DNA from: CAISDA01 sp050258555
Lineage (GTDB): Bacteria; Bacteroidota; Ignavibacteria; UBA10030; UBA8401
Reading direction: 5' to 3'
Assembly: GCA_050258555.1 (NCBI GenBank)
Contig: JBLMZA010000009.1
Coordinates: 1-49,609, forward strand
DNA length: 49,609 nucleotides
This document shows, one piece after another, positions 33,111 through 41,464 of the stretch. Position 1 is the stretch's first letter, and the number at the start of each line of letters is the position of its first letter. The notes beneath the pieces were generated by a model. It made no database searches and was not told the origin of the DNA. It saw only the letters and a list, made by a program, of their open reading frames with translations. The translations under genes were made by a program, and so were the position numbers.

Positions 33111-34688
33111 ATGATGAGATCCCGATTCTTCTTTGCACTCCTTCTCAATGCGGCGGCATCGCTCGCTCTTGCATCAACGGCGGCGGCACAGGTGACGACG
33201 CTTCCCCCGAACTTCGACACATTCATCGATTCCGTCCGTACGGCATTCGATGTGCCCGGCATGGCAGTCACGGTGGTGAAAGACGGCAGGGTGCTTCTGG
33301 CGAAAGGCTACGGCGTGCGGACGCTGGGCACGCGCGAGAAGGTGGATGAAACGACGCTCTTCGGCATCGCATCGAACACAAAAGCGTTCACTGCCGCGGC
33401 AATTGCGATGCTGGTTGAAGAAGGCAAGCTCCGATGGGATGCGCCGGTGGTCTCCTATCTTCCGTCGTTTCAGCTGTCCGATCCCTATGTGGCGCAGCAG
33501 CTGACGATCCGCGATCTGCTCGTGCACCGGAGCGGCCTCGGGCTCGGCGCGGGCGATCTGTTGTGGTGGCCGCCGTCGACATACGACAGGAAGGAAATCG
33601 CCCACCGGCTCCGCTTCATTCCGCTTTCCACGAGCTTCCGAAGCGCGTATGCCTACGACAATGTGCTCTATCTGGTGGCAGGCGAAGTGATCGAGGCCGT
33701 GAGCGGACAGTCGTGGGAGGATTTCATGGCCTCGCGCATACTTGCACACATCGGCATGAGGCACAGCAACGTGCGCCATTCGGCGGCGGCGAATAGAGGC
33801 AATATCGCGACGCCCCATGGTCCGATCGAGGGCGTCGTGCGCCCGGTGCGGCCGTTCATCAGCGACAACACCAATCCGGCCGGCGGCATCAATTCCTGCG
33901 CAGAGGATATGGCGAAGTGGCTCAAATGCCAGCTCGATTCGGGACGCACGGAAAGCGGGGCGCGTCTTTTTTCACCGCGCACCACGCGGCAGCTCTGGAG
34001 CGAAGTCACGCCGATTCCGATATCCGATCCCCCGCCGGAGCTTGCCCGGCTCAGGGCGAATTTCAACGGCTACGCGCTCGGCTTCAATGTGCGCGATTAT
34101 GCCGGCCGCAAGCTCGTCATGCACAACGGCGGACTGCCCGGATACGTCTCGAAGGTCGCAATGCTCCCCGAGATCGGTCTCGGCATCGCAGTGCTCACCA
34201 ACATGGAATCGACCTCCGCATTTTCCGCCGTCACATTCGCCCTGCTCGATCATTTTCTCGGATTGCCCACAGTGGACTGGATCGGGGCGTATCGGAGATT
34301 CGACGCGCGGAATGATTCGCTCACACGGGCGGAAGACTCGAAGACTTCAGCCGTGCGCAACGCTCACTCTCAGCCCTCGCTCGCTCTTGAAATGTATGCA
34401 GGCACATACAACGATGCATGGTATGGTGATATCGTGATCGAAGTGAAGGATGGAGCGCTTGAAATGCGTTTTCTGCACAGTCCGCAGCTTACCGGAAGGC
34501 TTGAACATTTTCAGTACGACACGTTCATCGCCCGATGGTATGACCGGGAACTGCGCGCCGACGCGTACGTGACATTCGCGCTCAGACCGGACGGCACGAT
34601 CGAGCGCGCGAAAATGGAAGCCGTCTCGCCGTCGACGGACTTCAGCTACGACTTCCAGGATCTTCTTCTGAAGCCGGTCAGGAAATAA
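33111..34688 (+). CDS. Class C beta-lactamase-like serine hydrolase with C-terminal DUF3471-like domain
   Basis: 525 residues from the paired ATG at 33111/33114; the open frame upstream runs through the promoter and is not coding. A signal peptide (ending TAAAQ) precedes the beta-lactamase/transpeptidase fold: S88-N-T-K91 (SxxK), the Y182-D-N184 triad (YxN), and HNGGLPGY, which replaces the usual KTG. A C-terminal lipocalin-like domain (about 430-525: YAGTYNDAWYGDIVIEVKDG) matches DUF3471. The family covers D-aminopeptidases, esterases and penicillin-binding-like proteins. A periplasmic peptidase or esterase is more likely than a true beta-lactamase. Confidence 0.92.
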   Translation: MMRSRFFFALLLNAAASLALASTAAAQVTTLPPNFDTFIDSVRTAFDVPGMAVTVVKDGRVLLAKGYGVRTLGTREKVDETTLFGIASNTKAFTAAAIAMLVEEGKLRWDAPVVSYLPSFQLSDPYVAQQLTIRDLLVHRSGLGLGAGDLLWWPPSTYDRKEIAHRLRFIPLSTSFRSAYAYDNVLYLVAGEVIEAVSGQSWEDFMASRILAHIGMRHSNVRHSAAANRGNIATPHGPIEGVVRPVRPFISDNTNPAGGINSCAEDMAKWLKCQLDSGRTESGARLFSPRTTRQLWSEVTPIPISDPPPELARLRANFNGYALGFNVRDYAGRKLVMHNGGLPGYVSKVAMLPEIGLGIAVLTNMESTSAFSAVTFALLDHFLGLPTVDWIGAYRRFDARNDSLTRAEDSKTSAVRNAHSQPSLALEMYAGTYNDAWYGDIVIEVKDGALEMRFLHSPQLTGRLEHFQYDTFIARWYDRELRADAYVTFALRPDGTIERAKMEAVSPSTDFSYDFQDLLLKPVRK

Positions 34689-34709
34689 CGAGCAGTCAGT
34701 CCTGCGCCG

Positions 34710-35411
34710 TTAGCGCACATTGATGGTCATCGATGCCGGAGCGATGGAGCCCGAGAGTGAGACAGTCTGTTCGCCTTTTCCTTCCAGAGGGATCTCCGCC
34801 TTCCATTGGCCGGTCGATGCATTATCGATCGAAGCGGGAGCCGAGACCGATCCGACGGTCACGATGATCTCCGCGGCGCTTGTGACGGGGTTTCCCTCCG
34901 TATTCACGACAATGAATTTGACCGGAAGCGTGCTGCCGCTTTTGAATTCCTTCCTGGCAAGGCTCACCGGCGGACGCCAGCACGAGAGCATCGCCGTATA
35001 GACGGGCGTATCGACGATCGAGAAAGAGGCGGCTGCGGACCAATCGCCGGCGCTGGTTTCACCCTGGTATGTCCACAGGCGCACCTTGACATCATACGTG
35101 CCGGCGGGAAGTTCGGGACTGGTGAATGAGGAACCGCCCGCAATCTGATCGAGAACGACGGAACCGTTATTCTCGATGACGATGTTGTATTCCTCGGCTC
35201 CGACAACGGCATCCCAGGTGATGACGGCTTTATGTCCTGAAACCGTTGCCGCGACATTCTGGGGCGTGGGAATGGTCGGCAGAACAATCCGGAACTGGGG
35301 GCTGCCGGCTGCCGAGGCCGTACCGGGATCGGTGACTTCGGAACCGCGCTGGCATCCGAGGCATGCCAGAGCAAGGACGGCTGTGATGAAAAGAGAGGCG
35401 AGCTGTTTCAT
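34710..35411 (-). CDS. Lipoprotein with fibronectin type III-like domain
   Basis: 233 residues with GGGAGATACC upstream of ATG. The lipobox ACLGC gives lipidated Cys20. A fibronectin type III-like module (about 48-135) reads TPQNVAATVSGHKAVITWDA ... AEEYNIVIENN ... AGTYDVKVRLWT. It is followed by an Ig-like module (about 150-233) starting LARKEFKSGSTLPVKFIVVN, like bacterial proteins with a cohesin/PKD-type sandwich. It probably presents binding modules on the periplasmic or outer face. The function is unknown. It is convergent with the serine hydrolase gene, 21 bases apart. Confidence 0.78.
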   Translation of the reverse strand: MKQLASLFITAVLALACLGCQRGSEVTDPGTASAAGSPQFRIVLPTIPTPQNVAATVSGHKAVITWDAVVGAEEYNIVIENNGSVVLDQIAGGSSFTSPELPAGTYDVKVRLWTYQGETSAGDWSAAASFSIVDTPVYTAMLSCWRPPVSLARKEFKSGSTLPVKFIVVNTEGNPVTSAAEIIVTVGSVSAPASIDNASTGQWKAEIPLEGKGEQTVSLSGSIAPASMTINVR

Positions 35412-35517
35412 AGGTATCTCCCGTCTGTGTGGGACAATTGGTATAACCTATCGACGAAGCATGTAAATATATAGGAATTTTTCATTCAATGCAACGCACA
35501 TCAATTCTCGCACGCCC

Positions 35518-36582
35518 ATGAATACACCCATCAGGGTCGCCCTCGCCTCATACGGCATGTCAGGCCGGGTGTTCCACGCGCCCCTTCTGGCACAGCATCC
35601 GCATTTTTCGATCAGGCGCATCCTGCGCCGCTCCGGTTCCGGGCCGATGCCGGACGATCCCGGCGTGCGGATTTCCACAGCCTATGAAGAGCTGCTTGCC
35701 GATCCAGACGTCGATCTCATCGTCGTCAACACGCCGGACCGCTTTCATTATGCGATGGCAAAGCAGGCGCTGGAAGCCGGGAAGCATGTCGTGGTGGAAA
35801 AGCCGTTCACGCAGACTGTGGAACAAGGACTCGAGCTGATCCGGCTTGCCGAAGCGCGGCAGCTGCTTCTGACCGTGTTTCAGAACCGCCGATGGGATTC
35901 CGATTTTCTCACGGTCAGAAAAGTGATCGAGGAACAGCTGCTCGGCACGCTCGTCGAATTCGAATCGCATTTCGACCGCTACCGCCCGCTCATCAACCGT
36001 TCGTCATGGAAGGAGCGCTCTGAAACAGGCGTGGGAGCGGTCAATAATCTCGGCTCGCATATGATCGATCAGGCGCTCATTCTCTTCGGCATGCCCCATG
36101 CCGTCACGGCGCATACGGCCATGGTCCGCCCGGAAAGCGAAGTCGAAGATTGGTACGACATACGCCTGCATTATCCCTCGGTCCGTGTGTGTCTCCGATC
36201 GACCTATCTTGCGCGCGAGCTCGGGCCGCGCTACACGCTCCATGGCACGCTCGGATCGTTTCTGAAATATGGAATGGATATACAGGAAGCCGCGCTCACC
36301 GAAGGTCTTCTTCCGGGCACTCCGGACTGGGGCCGCGAGCCGGAGGCTCAGCGCGGACTTCTTCACACCGAACGGAATGGATCGGTCGTGAGGGAATTTT
36401 TCGAGACGCTTCCCGGAAATTATATGGCCTTTTACGATTCCGTCTACGAGACGCTCGTGCACGGCGCGCCCGTCGCCGTCCGGGCGGAAGAGGCGCTGGA
36501 TGTGATCCGCATCATCACTGCCGTGCATCAAAGCGCCGATGAGCGCCGCACGATCCCCATCGACCCGCACGCCCTCCGCTAG
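35518..36582 (+). CDS. Gfo/Idh/MocA oxidoreductase, IolW/YvaA-like
   Basis: 354 residues. The Rossmann domain begins VALASYGMSGRVFHAPLL (normally G-x-G-x-x-G; here the first Gly is Ser). It is followed by the Gfo/Idh signature VVVEKPFTQTVEQG with catalytic Lys, and the C-terminal dehydrogenase domain with NNLGSHMIDQALILFG (active-site Asp and His). The order NRRWDSDFLTVRKVIEE, FDRYRP, GSFLKYGMDIQEAAL and NGSYLTYY-like GNYMAFYDS closely follows Bacillus IolW (YvaA), an NADP-dependent scyllo-inositol dehydrogenase. No inositol genes are nearby, so the substrate remains open. No clear ribosome binding site is visible. Confidence 0.9.
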   Translation: MNTPIRVALASYGMSGRVFHAPLLAQHPHFSIRRILRRSGSGPMPDDPGVRISTAYEELLADPDVDLIVVNTPDRFHYAMAKQALEAGKHVVVEKPFTQTVEQGLELIRLAEARQLLLTVFQNRRWDSDFLTVRKVIEEQLLGTLVEFESHFDRYRPLINRSSWKERSETGVGAVNNLGSHMIDQALILFGMPHAVTAHTAMVRPESEVEDWYDIRLHYPSVRVCLRSTYLARELGPRYTLHGTLGSFLKYGMDIQEAALTEGLLPGTPDWGREPEAQRGLLHTERNGSVVREFFETLPGNYMAFYDSVYETLVHGAPVAVRAEEALDVIRIITAVHQSADERRTIPIDPHALR

Positions 36583-36592
36583 CCCCGACTGT

Positions 36593-36606
36593 ATGGGTTA
36601 ACCCAT
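36593..36606. promoter_or_regulatory. 14-bp perfect palindrome between oxidoreductase and formaldehyde dehydrogenase genes
   Basis: ATGGGTTAACCCAT is its own reverse complement, followed by TTTT. With no loop it would make a poor terminator hairpin, so it is more likely an operator upstream of the formaldehyde dehydrogenase gene. The regulator is unknown. Confidence 0.45.
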
Positions 36607-36690
36607 TTTTCATCCTTTCGACCGATTGTCCTTTGAGGGATTCCTTCGTACGCTTGAATGCTTATCCCAAATTGAATAAGGAGGAAGAAC

Positions 36691-37830
36691 ATGAAAGCGA
36701 TCGTGTATGAAGGACCGAGGAAGATCCGCGTCAAGACCATGCCGGACCCGAAGATCGAGCGGCCGACCGATGTGCTCGTGAAGATCACCACAACGAACAT
36801 CTGCGGGTCCGATCTGCACATTTATGAAGGCCGCACGAACATGGAGCCGGGCCGCATCATGGGACATGAGAACCTCGGCGAAGTCATTGAAATCGGCACG
36901 GCCGTCGACCGCATCAAGGTGGGAGACAAGGTGTGCCTTCCCTTCAACATCAGCTGCGGTTTCTGCCGCAACTGCGAGCGCGGGCTGACGGCCTTCTGCC
37001 TCACGGCCAATCCGGGCAACGCCGGCGCGGCATACGGCTATGCGGGCATGGGTCCCTACAGCGGCGGCCAGGCGGAATATTTGCGCGTGCCCTGGGCCGA
37101 CTTCAACTGCCTGAAGCTTCCGCCCGACGCGCATGAAAAGGAAAACGACTACGTGATGCTCTCGGACATCTTCCCCACCGGCTATCATGCCACGGAACTT
37201 GCCGGCGTGCAGCCCGGCGATGCGGTCGTCATCTACGGAGCGGGACCCGTGGGGCTCATGGCGGCCTACTCGTCCGTCATCCGCGGAGCGGGGCTCGTCA
37301 TGGTGGTCGATACGCATCAGGACAGGCTGAAGCTTGCCGAAAAAGCCGGCGCGCTTCCGATCGACAACTCCGACGACTCCTGCATCGAACAGATCATGGA
37401 GCTCACGAAGGGACAGGGCGCCGACAAGGGATGCGAGTGCGTCGGCTATCAATGCTGCAATCCCAAGGGACAGGAAGTGCCGAATCTGACCATGAACAAT
37501 CTCGTGAAGACCGTGCGTCCGGCCGGCAATATCGGCGTCGTGGGCGTCTTCATGCCCGAGGATCCGGGCGCGCAGGATGCGCTGGCCAAAAAAGGAGAGC
37601 TCGCGTTCGACTTCGGAGAATTCTGGAAGAAGGGACAGCGCATCGCCACAGGCCAGGCCAATGTGAAGGCATACAACCGGCAGCTGCGCGATCTGATCGC
37701 GGTGGGACGGGCTCGTCCTTCATTCATCATTTCGCATGAGCTGCGGCTCGATGAAGCGCCGGAAGGCTACAAGCATTTCGACGAGCGCAAAGACGGCTGG
37801 ACGAAAGTCGTCCTGAAGCCGGCCGCCTGA
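36691..37830 (+). CDS. Zinc-dependent, glutathione-independent formaldehyde dehydrogenase-like alcohol dehydrogenase
   Basis: 379 residues with a strong AAGGAGG ribosome binding site. It is a medium-chain dehydrogenase. The catalytic zinc ligands are C38 and H59 with E60 (NICGSD, GHEN), and the structural zinc cysteines are C89, C92, C95 and C103. The NAD-binding GAGPVGLMAAY starts near 184. The long C-terminal insert (GCECVGYQCCNPKGQEVPN ... GVFMPEDPGAQDALAKKGEL) is typical of the glutathione-independent formaldehyde dehydrogenase group, which oxidises formaldehyde to formate with tightly bound NAD. It probably serves aldehyde detoxification. A palindrome and a 100-base leader lie upstream, and no thiol-cofactor genes are near. 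Confidence 0.92.
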   Translation: MKAIVYEGPRKIRVKTMPDPKIERPTDVLVKITTTNICGSDLHIYEGRTNMEPGRIMGHENLGEVIEIGTAVDRIKVGDKVCLPFNISCGFCRNCERGLTAFCLTANPGNAGAAYGYAGMGPYSGGQAEYLRVPWADFNCLKLPPDAHEKENDYVMLSDIFPTGYHATELAGVQPGDAVVIYGAGPVGLMAAYSSVIRGAGLVMVVDTHQDRLKLAEKAGALPIDNSDDSCIEQIMELTKGQGADKGCECVGYQCCNPKGQEVPNLTMNNLVKTVRPAGNIGVVGVFMPEDPGAQDALAKKGELAFDFGEFWKKGQRIATGQANVKAYNRQLRDLIAVGRARPSFIISHELRLDEAPEGYKHFDERKDGWTKVVLKPAA

Positions 37831-37885
37831 TAAGTGATTACATTTTAACAGGTTAGCGTGTCTGGAAGGCCTCAGGCGATGAAAC

Positions 37886-37915
37886 TTCACGGCCGGACGG
37901 GTGTTATACTATAAT
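37886..37915 (+). promoter_or_regulatory. Possible promoter for the ERF gene
   Basis: A good -10 TATAAT (37910-37915), overlapped by TATACT (37905-37910), with a mediocre -35 TTCACG 18 bases upstream (37886-37891). Confidence 0.45.
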
Positions 37916-37952
37916 GAAAGTCATGATTCCATTCACATCGAGATAAAGCGTT

Positions 37953-38513
37953 ATGGACAAGCTTTTGCAATTCCAGAAACGGGTTGGGGCGATCGCGAAA
38001 GACAGCATCAACCCGTTTTTCAAATCAAACTATTTCGACATCAACAAGCTGATCGAAGTCATCAAGCCGATCCTGAACGAAGTCGGGCTGGTGTTGCTGC
38101 AGCCTCTGGCCACGATTCCCGGCACCGACCGGCTGGCGATCAAGACGCTCGTGGTCGATTCGGAGACCGGTCAGACGCTCGTTGAAAGCGAGGCCGTGCT
38201 TCCCGAAAATTCCGATCCGCAGAAGATGGGCAGCACGATCACGTATTTCCGGCGCTATGCCATCCAGTCGCTGCTCTTCCTGCAGGCCGAGGATGACGAT
38301 GCCAACAGCACGATACAGCAGCCGAAGATGGCGGCGCGTCAGGCGGCAAAATCTCCCGACAGGAAAGCCGTGATCGCCTCGCTCTTGAAGCGCAAAATGC
38401 CGAATATCATGACGGCCGATGAATACAAGGACGCCACAATGAAGCTGACCGGTCTCGAACTCACTCCCGCCAACTATCAGCAGATCATCGACCGGCTGCA
38501 GACCGGGGCATAA
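37953..38513 (+). CDS. ERF-superfamily single-strand DNA annealing protein
   Basis: 186 residues. The ERF signature is complete: NPFFKSNYFDI (20-30), EVIKPILNEVGLVLLQPL, DPQKMGSTITYFRRYAIQSL (88-107) and the acidic EDDDAN (113-118). ERF proteins are phage recombinases that anneal complementary single strands. The C-terminal part (about 145-186) is a small helical domain (MTADEYKDATMKLTGLELT). There are no other phage genes around it, neither integrase nor single-strand binding protein nor exonuclease, so it is an orphan: domesticated, or the remnant of a prophage. It has its own putative promoter but no clear ribosome binding site. Confidence 0.9.
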   Translation: MDKLLQFQKRVGAIAKDSINPFFKSNYFDINKLIEVIKPILNEVGLVLLQPLATIPGTDRLAIKTLVVDSETGQTLVESEAVLPENSDPQKMGSTITYFRRYAIQSLLFLQAEDDDANSTIQQPKMAARQAAKSPDRKAVIASLLKRKMPNIMTADEYKDATMKLTGLELTPANYQQIIDRLQTGA

Positions 38514-38551
38514 CCGCATCGCAGCTGACGCTGCAACCAGGGAAGTGCATC

Positions 38552-39109
38552 TCAACGGTGTGCGGCGGAGGATTCCTGTATCAGGTACAGGAGATTATCC
38601 TCCACTTTATAGAGAAGCGGCGCAACGACGATCTTCGGATACCGCAGGCGCAGCCGCTTCACTTCGCTGAGCGTGAAGTCCACTTCGTTGCCGATTTCGA
38701 ACATCGGCGCATAATGGAAGAAATGCTCCTCCGCCGCTTCCGCTTCCCATCCCGCCGTCTCGACCAGTCCCTGGATGAACTGCGCTTTCCGCGCCACAAG
38801 ATTGACCATGCCGCAATGATTGTGTCCGATCAATGCGATGGCGCGCACGCCTCCGACGCCGATCGCATACGACACTTTGAATTCGCTGTAGCGGAGATTT
38901 GCGCCGCCGGCGCGGATGATATACGCGAAATTATCCGGAATGCGCAGATGCTTCCTGTTATCCATGCACATGCCGATGAGCAGCTGCGCATTGGTATAGG
39001 CATCGTAGCCCTTGCTGAGGTTGTGATACTGCAGGAGCAGCTCGATCGGCGTTCCCCGGTACTGCCCGGGAATGTCGTCGTTCGATGAGACAGGCATGAG
39101 CCGGTGCAT
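38552..39109 (-). CDS. Beta-class carbonic anhydrase
   Basis: 185 residues with AAGGGGAG upstream. The zinc site of beta-carbonic anhydrases is intact: C48-M-D50-N-R52 and H96-N-H-C99 (GHNHCGM), so it should interconvert CO2 and bicarbonate in the cytoplasm. ANLRYSEFKVSYAIGVGGVR is the conserved segment between the two metal motifs, where most family members have GG-x-x-x-D. The sequence is shorter than plant-type enzymes and ends soon after VAPLLYKVEDNLLYLI. It is convergent with the ERF gene (38 bases) and independent of the following genes. Confidence 0.9.
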   Translation of the reverse strand: MHRLMPVSSNDDIPGQYRGTPIELLLQYHNLSKGYDAYTNAQLLIGMCMDNRKHLRIPDNFAYIIRAGGANLRYSEFKVSYAIGVGGVRAIALIGHNHCGMVNLVARKAQFIQGLVETAGWEAEAAEEHFFHYAPMFEIGNEVDFTLSEVKRLRLRYPKIVVAPLLYKVEDNLLYLIQESSAAHR

Positions 39110-39147
39110 ACGTTTCTCCCCTTTTCCGAAAAGTAATCCGATATCCT

Positions 39148-40341
39148 TTATCGATAGAATGTCTCGATGCGCCGTGTGAGGCCGCGATAAAATTCCTCGA
39201 CCGCATCGCGGTCAAATCCGTCCTTGCGCAGCCGCTCCAGAAGCGACGATCCGGCTTCGAGCGTCGTTCGGTCGAACTCCGTCACGCGCTGCAGCGATCC
39301 GGTATGCCGGCGGTTGAGCACGATCGAGAGATCGAGATAGCGTTCGCCCTCGGGACTCTTCAATGGGAAGCATCGTGCATGAACCGTGCGCCATGCGGCA
39401 TTCACAGGCGAAGGCTGTCGGCCCGAAGCGAGAATGATCGACGGCTGGTCTTTTTTCATCGCCGTCCAGACGGGAATGACCGGCGTCATGAGCGGATTGC
39501 CGGGCACGAGCCACAAGGTGGTGAGGCGCGGATCCTCCCCCGCTTTGATCCCCTGCATGATGAGCGATGATGCCGTGATGAATCGGGGAATGTAATCGGC
39601 AAAGGGCACCATCATGACGTCGCCGGCGTCCTCAGACAGCGCGCCCTCGGCAAGATCGGTCCGCGTGAGCGAATGCGTCATCGAACGCGCCACGCGGTTG
39701 AGAATGAAGTCGACGGAGAACGCGCCGTTCAGGCGTCCCCAGTAGAATAAATCCTCAGCCGTGCGGTAGCGGATGTATCCCTGCCCTTCGTCCACCGTGC
39801 CGGAGAACGAAAAATTGGTGCGCACAAGGTAGCCGTGCGGAGCGGTGTGGGGGTCGTTCACATCGTACTTCACATAGGCATAGGGATCGGTTTCATAGTA
39901 GGCGGCGCCGCCCTTCGCGTCGATCACGCCGAAGTTCGCTTCCACGCCGCGCGTGCCCGATGTCGCATTCAAAAGAGCTTCGAACTCTTCGAGCGTGGCG
40001 CATGTGGAAAGCGCACGGCGGATGAAGACGCCTTCCTGATCCATCTTGCCGGCGAATTTTTTGTAGCGGAGATTATACGAAGCGGTGTTGATCACACAGA
40101 GTCCGGCATCGTTGCTTCCCATGAAGCAGTCGGTCTCGGCCGTATCGGCAAGATCGAACACGCCCGCAAAATTATACTTCTCTCCCGTGCAGTAGGCAAG
40201 CTTGTTGTCGATGCGGCCGGTGTCGCGGTTTTTCCAGATAAGCGGACGCCCGTCGCGTGTGGCTTTTCCGGAGATGATGACCGTGGTGCAGGAAACGGCA
40301 ATGCCGGTGGAAAAGAGCAGCAGAAGAAGGATTCTTTTCAT
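39148..40341 (-). CDS. Exported Ntn-hydrolase of the acyl-transferase/C45 type
   Basis: 397 residues. A signal peptide (MKRILLLLLFSTGIAVS) ends directly before Cys18, and the mature protein begins CTTVIISGKATRDGRPLIWK. In C45/conjugated-bile-salt-hydrolase-like Ntn hydrolases an N-terminal Cys is the nucleophile, and the following KATRDGRPL-IWKNRD strand carries the conserved Arg and Asp. GSNDAGLCVINTASYN and EANFGVIDAKGGAAYYE are the matching inner strands. It probably cleaves an amide (acyl-amino-acid, penicillin-like or peptide) in the periplasm. The same Cys could instead be a lipobox cysteine (IAVSC); both readings are noted. No strong ribosome binding site. Confidence 0.8.
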   Translation of the reverse strand: MKRILLLLLFSTGIAVSCTTVIISGKATRDGRPLIWKNRDTGRIDNKLAYCTGEKYNFAGVFDLADTAETDCFMGSNDAGLCVINTASYNLRYKKFAGKMDQEGVFIRRALSTCATLEEFEALLNATSGTRGVEANFGVIDAKGGAAYYETDPYAYVKYDVNDPHTAPHGYLVRTNFSFSGTVDEGQGYIRYRTAEDLFYWGRLNGAFSVDFILNRVARSMTHSLTRTDLAEGALSEDAGDVMMVPFADYIPRFITASSLIMQGIKAGEDPRLTTLWLVPGNPLMTPVIPVWTAMKKDQPSIILASGRQPSPVNAAWRTVHARCFPLKSPEGERYLDLSIVLNRRHTGSLQRVTEFDRTTLEAGSSLLERLRKDGFDRDAVEEFYRGLTRRIETFYR

Positions 40342-40446
40342 GATGTGTGGGCTTCAGGCAAATTTCTGGTAATGTCTCCCGGTCACATAAAATACGCCCG
40401 TGCCGCGAAAAATTCAATGCACCCTGCCGAAAAAAATGGACACAGT

Positions 40447-40767
40447 TCAGCTCACCGCTTCGGCCATTTTGTTTTTAATGGCGCCTTCAATCTGCTGCTG
40501 ATTGATGAAGTTCGACAGGACAGGCGGCACGTCGATATCCAGCACGACCTTCGAATCCGAGACGAGGAGCTGTCCCTTGACATTGGCGCCCAGGAATCCT
40601 TTTGACACGCGGAATGAAAAATCCATCCGGTCCTGATGCCACTCGCGCGCAATGTCGCTGAGGGTGACGCCGCCCGGGATGGGCATGGAAGCAAGCGAAC
40701 CGGCAATGGCCTCGCCGCGCTTCTTCACTTCTTCTTTCTCCAGACTGTGCTGCTGTTCGATATGCAT
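40447..40767 (-). CDS. Polyhydroxyalkanoic-acid-system-like small protein (PF09650-like)
   Basis: 106 residues with AAGGAGG upstream. The layout (MHIEQQHSLEKEEVKKRGEA, then MDFSFRVSKGFLGANVKGQL, then VVLDIDVPPVLSN and a terminal helix) resembles the short PHA-system family whose members bind granules in pseudomonads. No polyhydroxyalkanoate synthase or depolymerase is in the window. In organisms without PHA the family may have a different, membrane- or lipid-related role. It is cytoplasmic, monocistronic by spacing, and uncertain. Confidence 0.55.
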   Translation of the reverse strand: MHIEQQHSLEKEEVKKRGEAIAGSLASMPIPGGVTLSDIAREWHQDRMDFSFRVSKGFLGANVKGQLLVSDSKVVLDIDVPPVLSNFINQQQIEGAIKNKMAEAVS

Positions 40768-40825
40768 AGTGTGTCTTCCTCCTTGTGATGGACCAATATA
40801 CGAACAATGCCGATGCGATGCCGCA

Positions 40826-41464
40826 TTAATTTTCGACGCGGCGGCACAGGCGTTCCCTGACGTAGGCCAAGTCTTCCGGACTGTTCATATTATAGAACAG
40901 ATCGTGCGAATAAAACGGCAGTGCTTCGGCATCGATGATTTCCGCTCCCAGGCTCCTGCTGAGCGATTGCAGGCTGCAGGCGTGTTTGGTTCTTCCGCGC
41001 CCCTCGGAAGGCGCACGCGCCGCGTCACGCAGCCTCCGTTCGGCCTGGGGAATGCATGCGCGGCTATAGAGGCCGAAGAGATGATGAATGAAGCCTCCTG
41101 CCGAGGCAAGCGTGATGGGATGCCGCGTGGGATAGCCGGCAAGATATCGCACCATCTCTTCGCTCATCAGCGGAAGATCGCAGGCGGTAACGAAGATTGC
41201 TTCCGTCTGCGCTTCGACAAGCGCCGCATGCACGCCGGCCAGCGGTCCGGCATTCGAAAAGCAATCCCGATAGAGAGGAATGCCGAGAAAGGCGAATTCT
41301 TCCGGATGGTTTGTCATCACGCAGACGCTCGGAAAGACGGCACTGAGCAGCGCATGCACGTGCGCAATCGCCGGCCTTCCTGCGATTGAAACGAGCGCCT
41401 TGTTCTCCCCCATGCGCGAACTTGTTCCTCCGGCAAGAATCACTCCGGTCACAGCATCAGACAT
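40826..41464 (-). CDS. mobA: Molybdenum cofactor guanylyltransferase
   Basis: 212 residues. MobA attaches GMP from GTP to molybdopterin to give the MGD form used by DMSO-reductase-family enzymes. The nucleotide loop is LAGGTSSRMGENKAL (residues 10-24), followed by the metal-binding FVTACDLPLMSE and NAGPLAGVHAAL, with the C-terminal YNMNSPEDLAYVRERL (normally N-x-N-T/S-P-E-D). It overlaps the end of moeA by 16 bases and is the last gene of the molybdenum operon, which makes sense since the oxidoreductase at its head needs bis-MGD. A good GGAGA ribosome site lies inside moeA. Confidence 0.93.
   Translation of the reverse strand: MSDAVTGVILAGGTSSRMGENKALVSIAGRPAIAHVHALLSAVFPSVCVMTNHPEEFAFLGIPLYRDCFSNAGPLAGVHAALVEAQTEAIFVTACDLPLMSEEMVRYLAGYPTRHPITLASAGGFIHHLFGLYSRACIPQAERRLRDAARAPSEGRGRTKHACSLQSLSRSLGAEIIDAEALPFYSHDLFYNMNSPEDLAYVRERLCRRVEN

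Noticed and set aside
33111..34688. Calling this serine hydrolase a second beta-lactamase resistance gene
   Set aside because: SxxK and YxN are present, but HNGG replaces KTG and a DUF3471-like domain follows; peptidase or esterase function is more likely.
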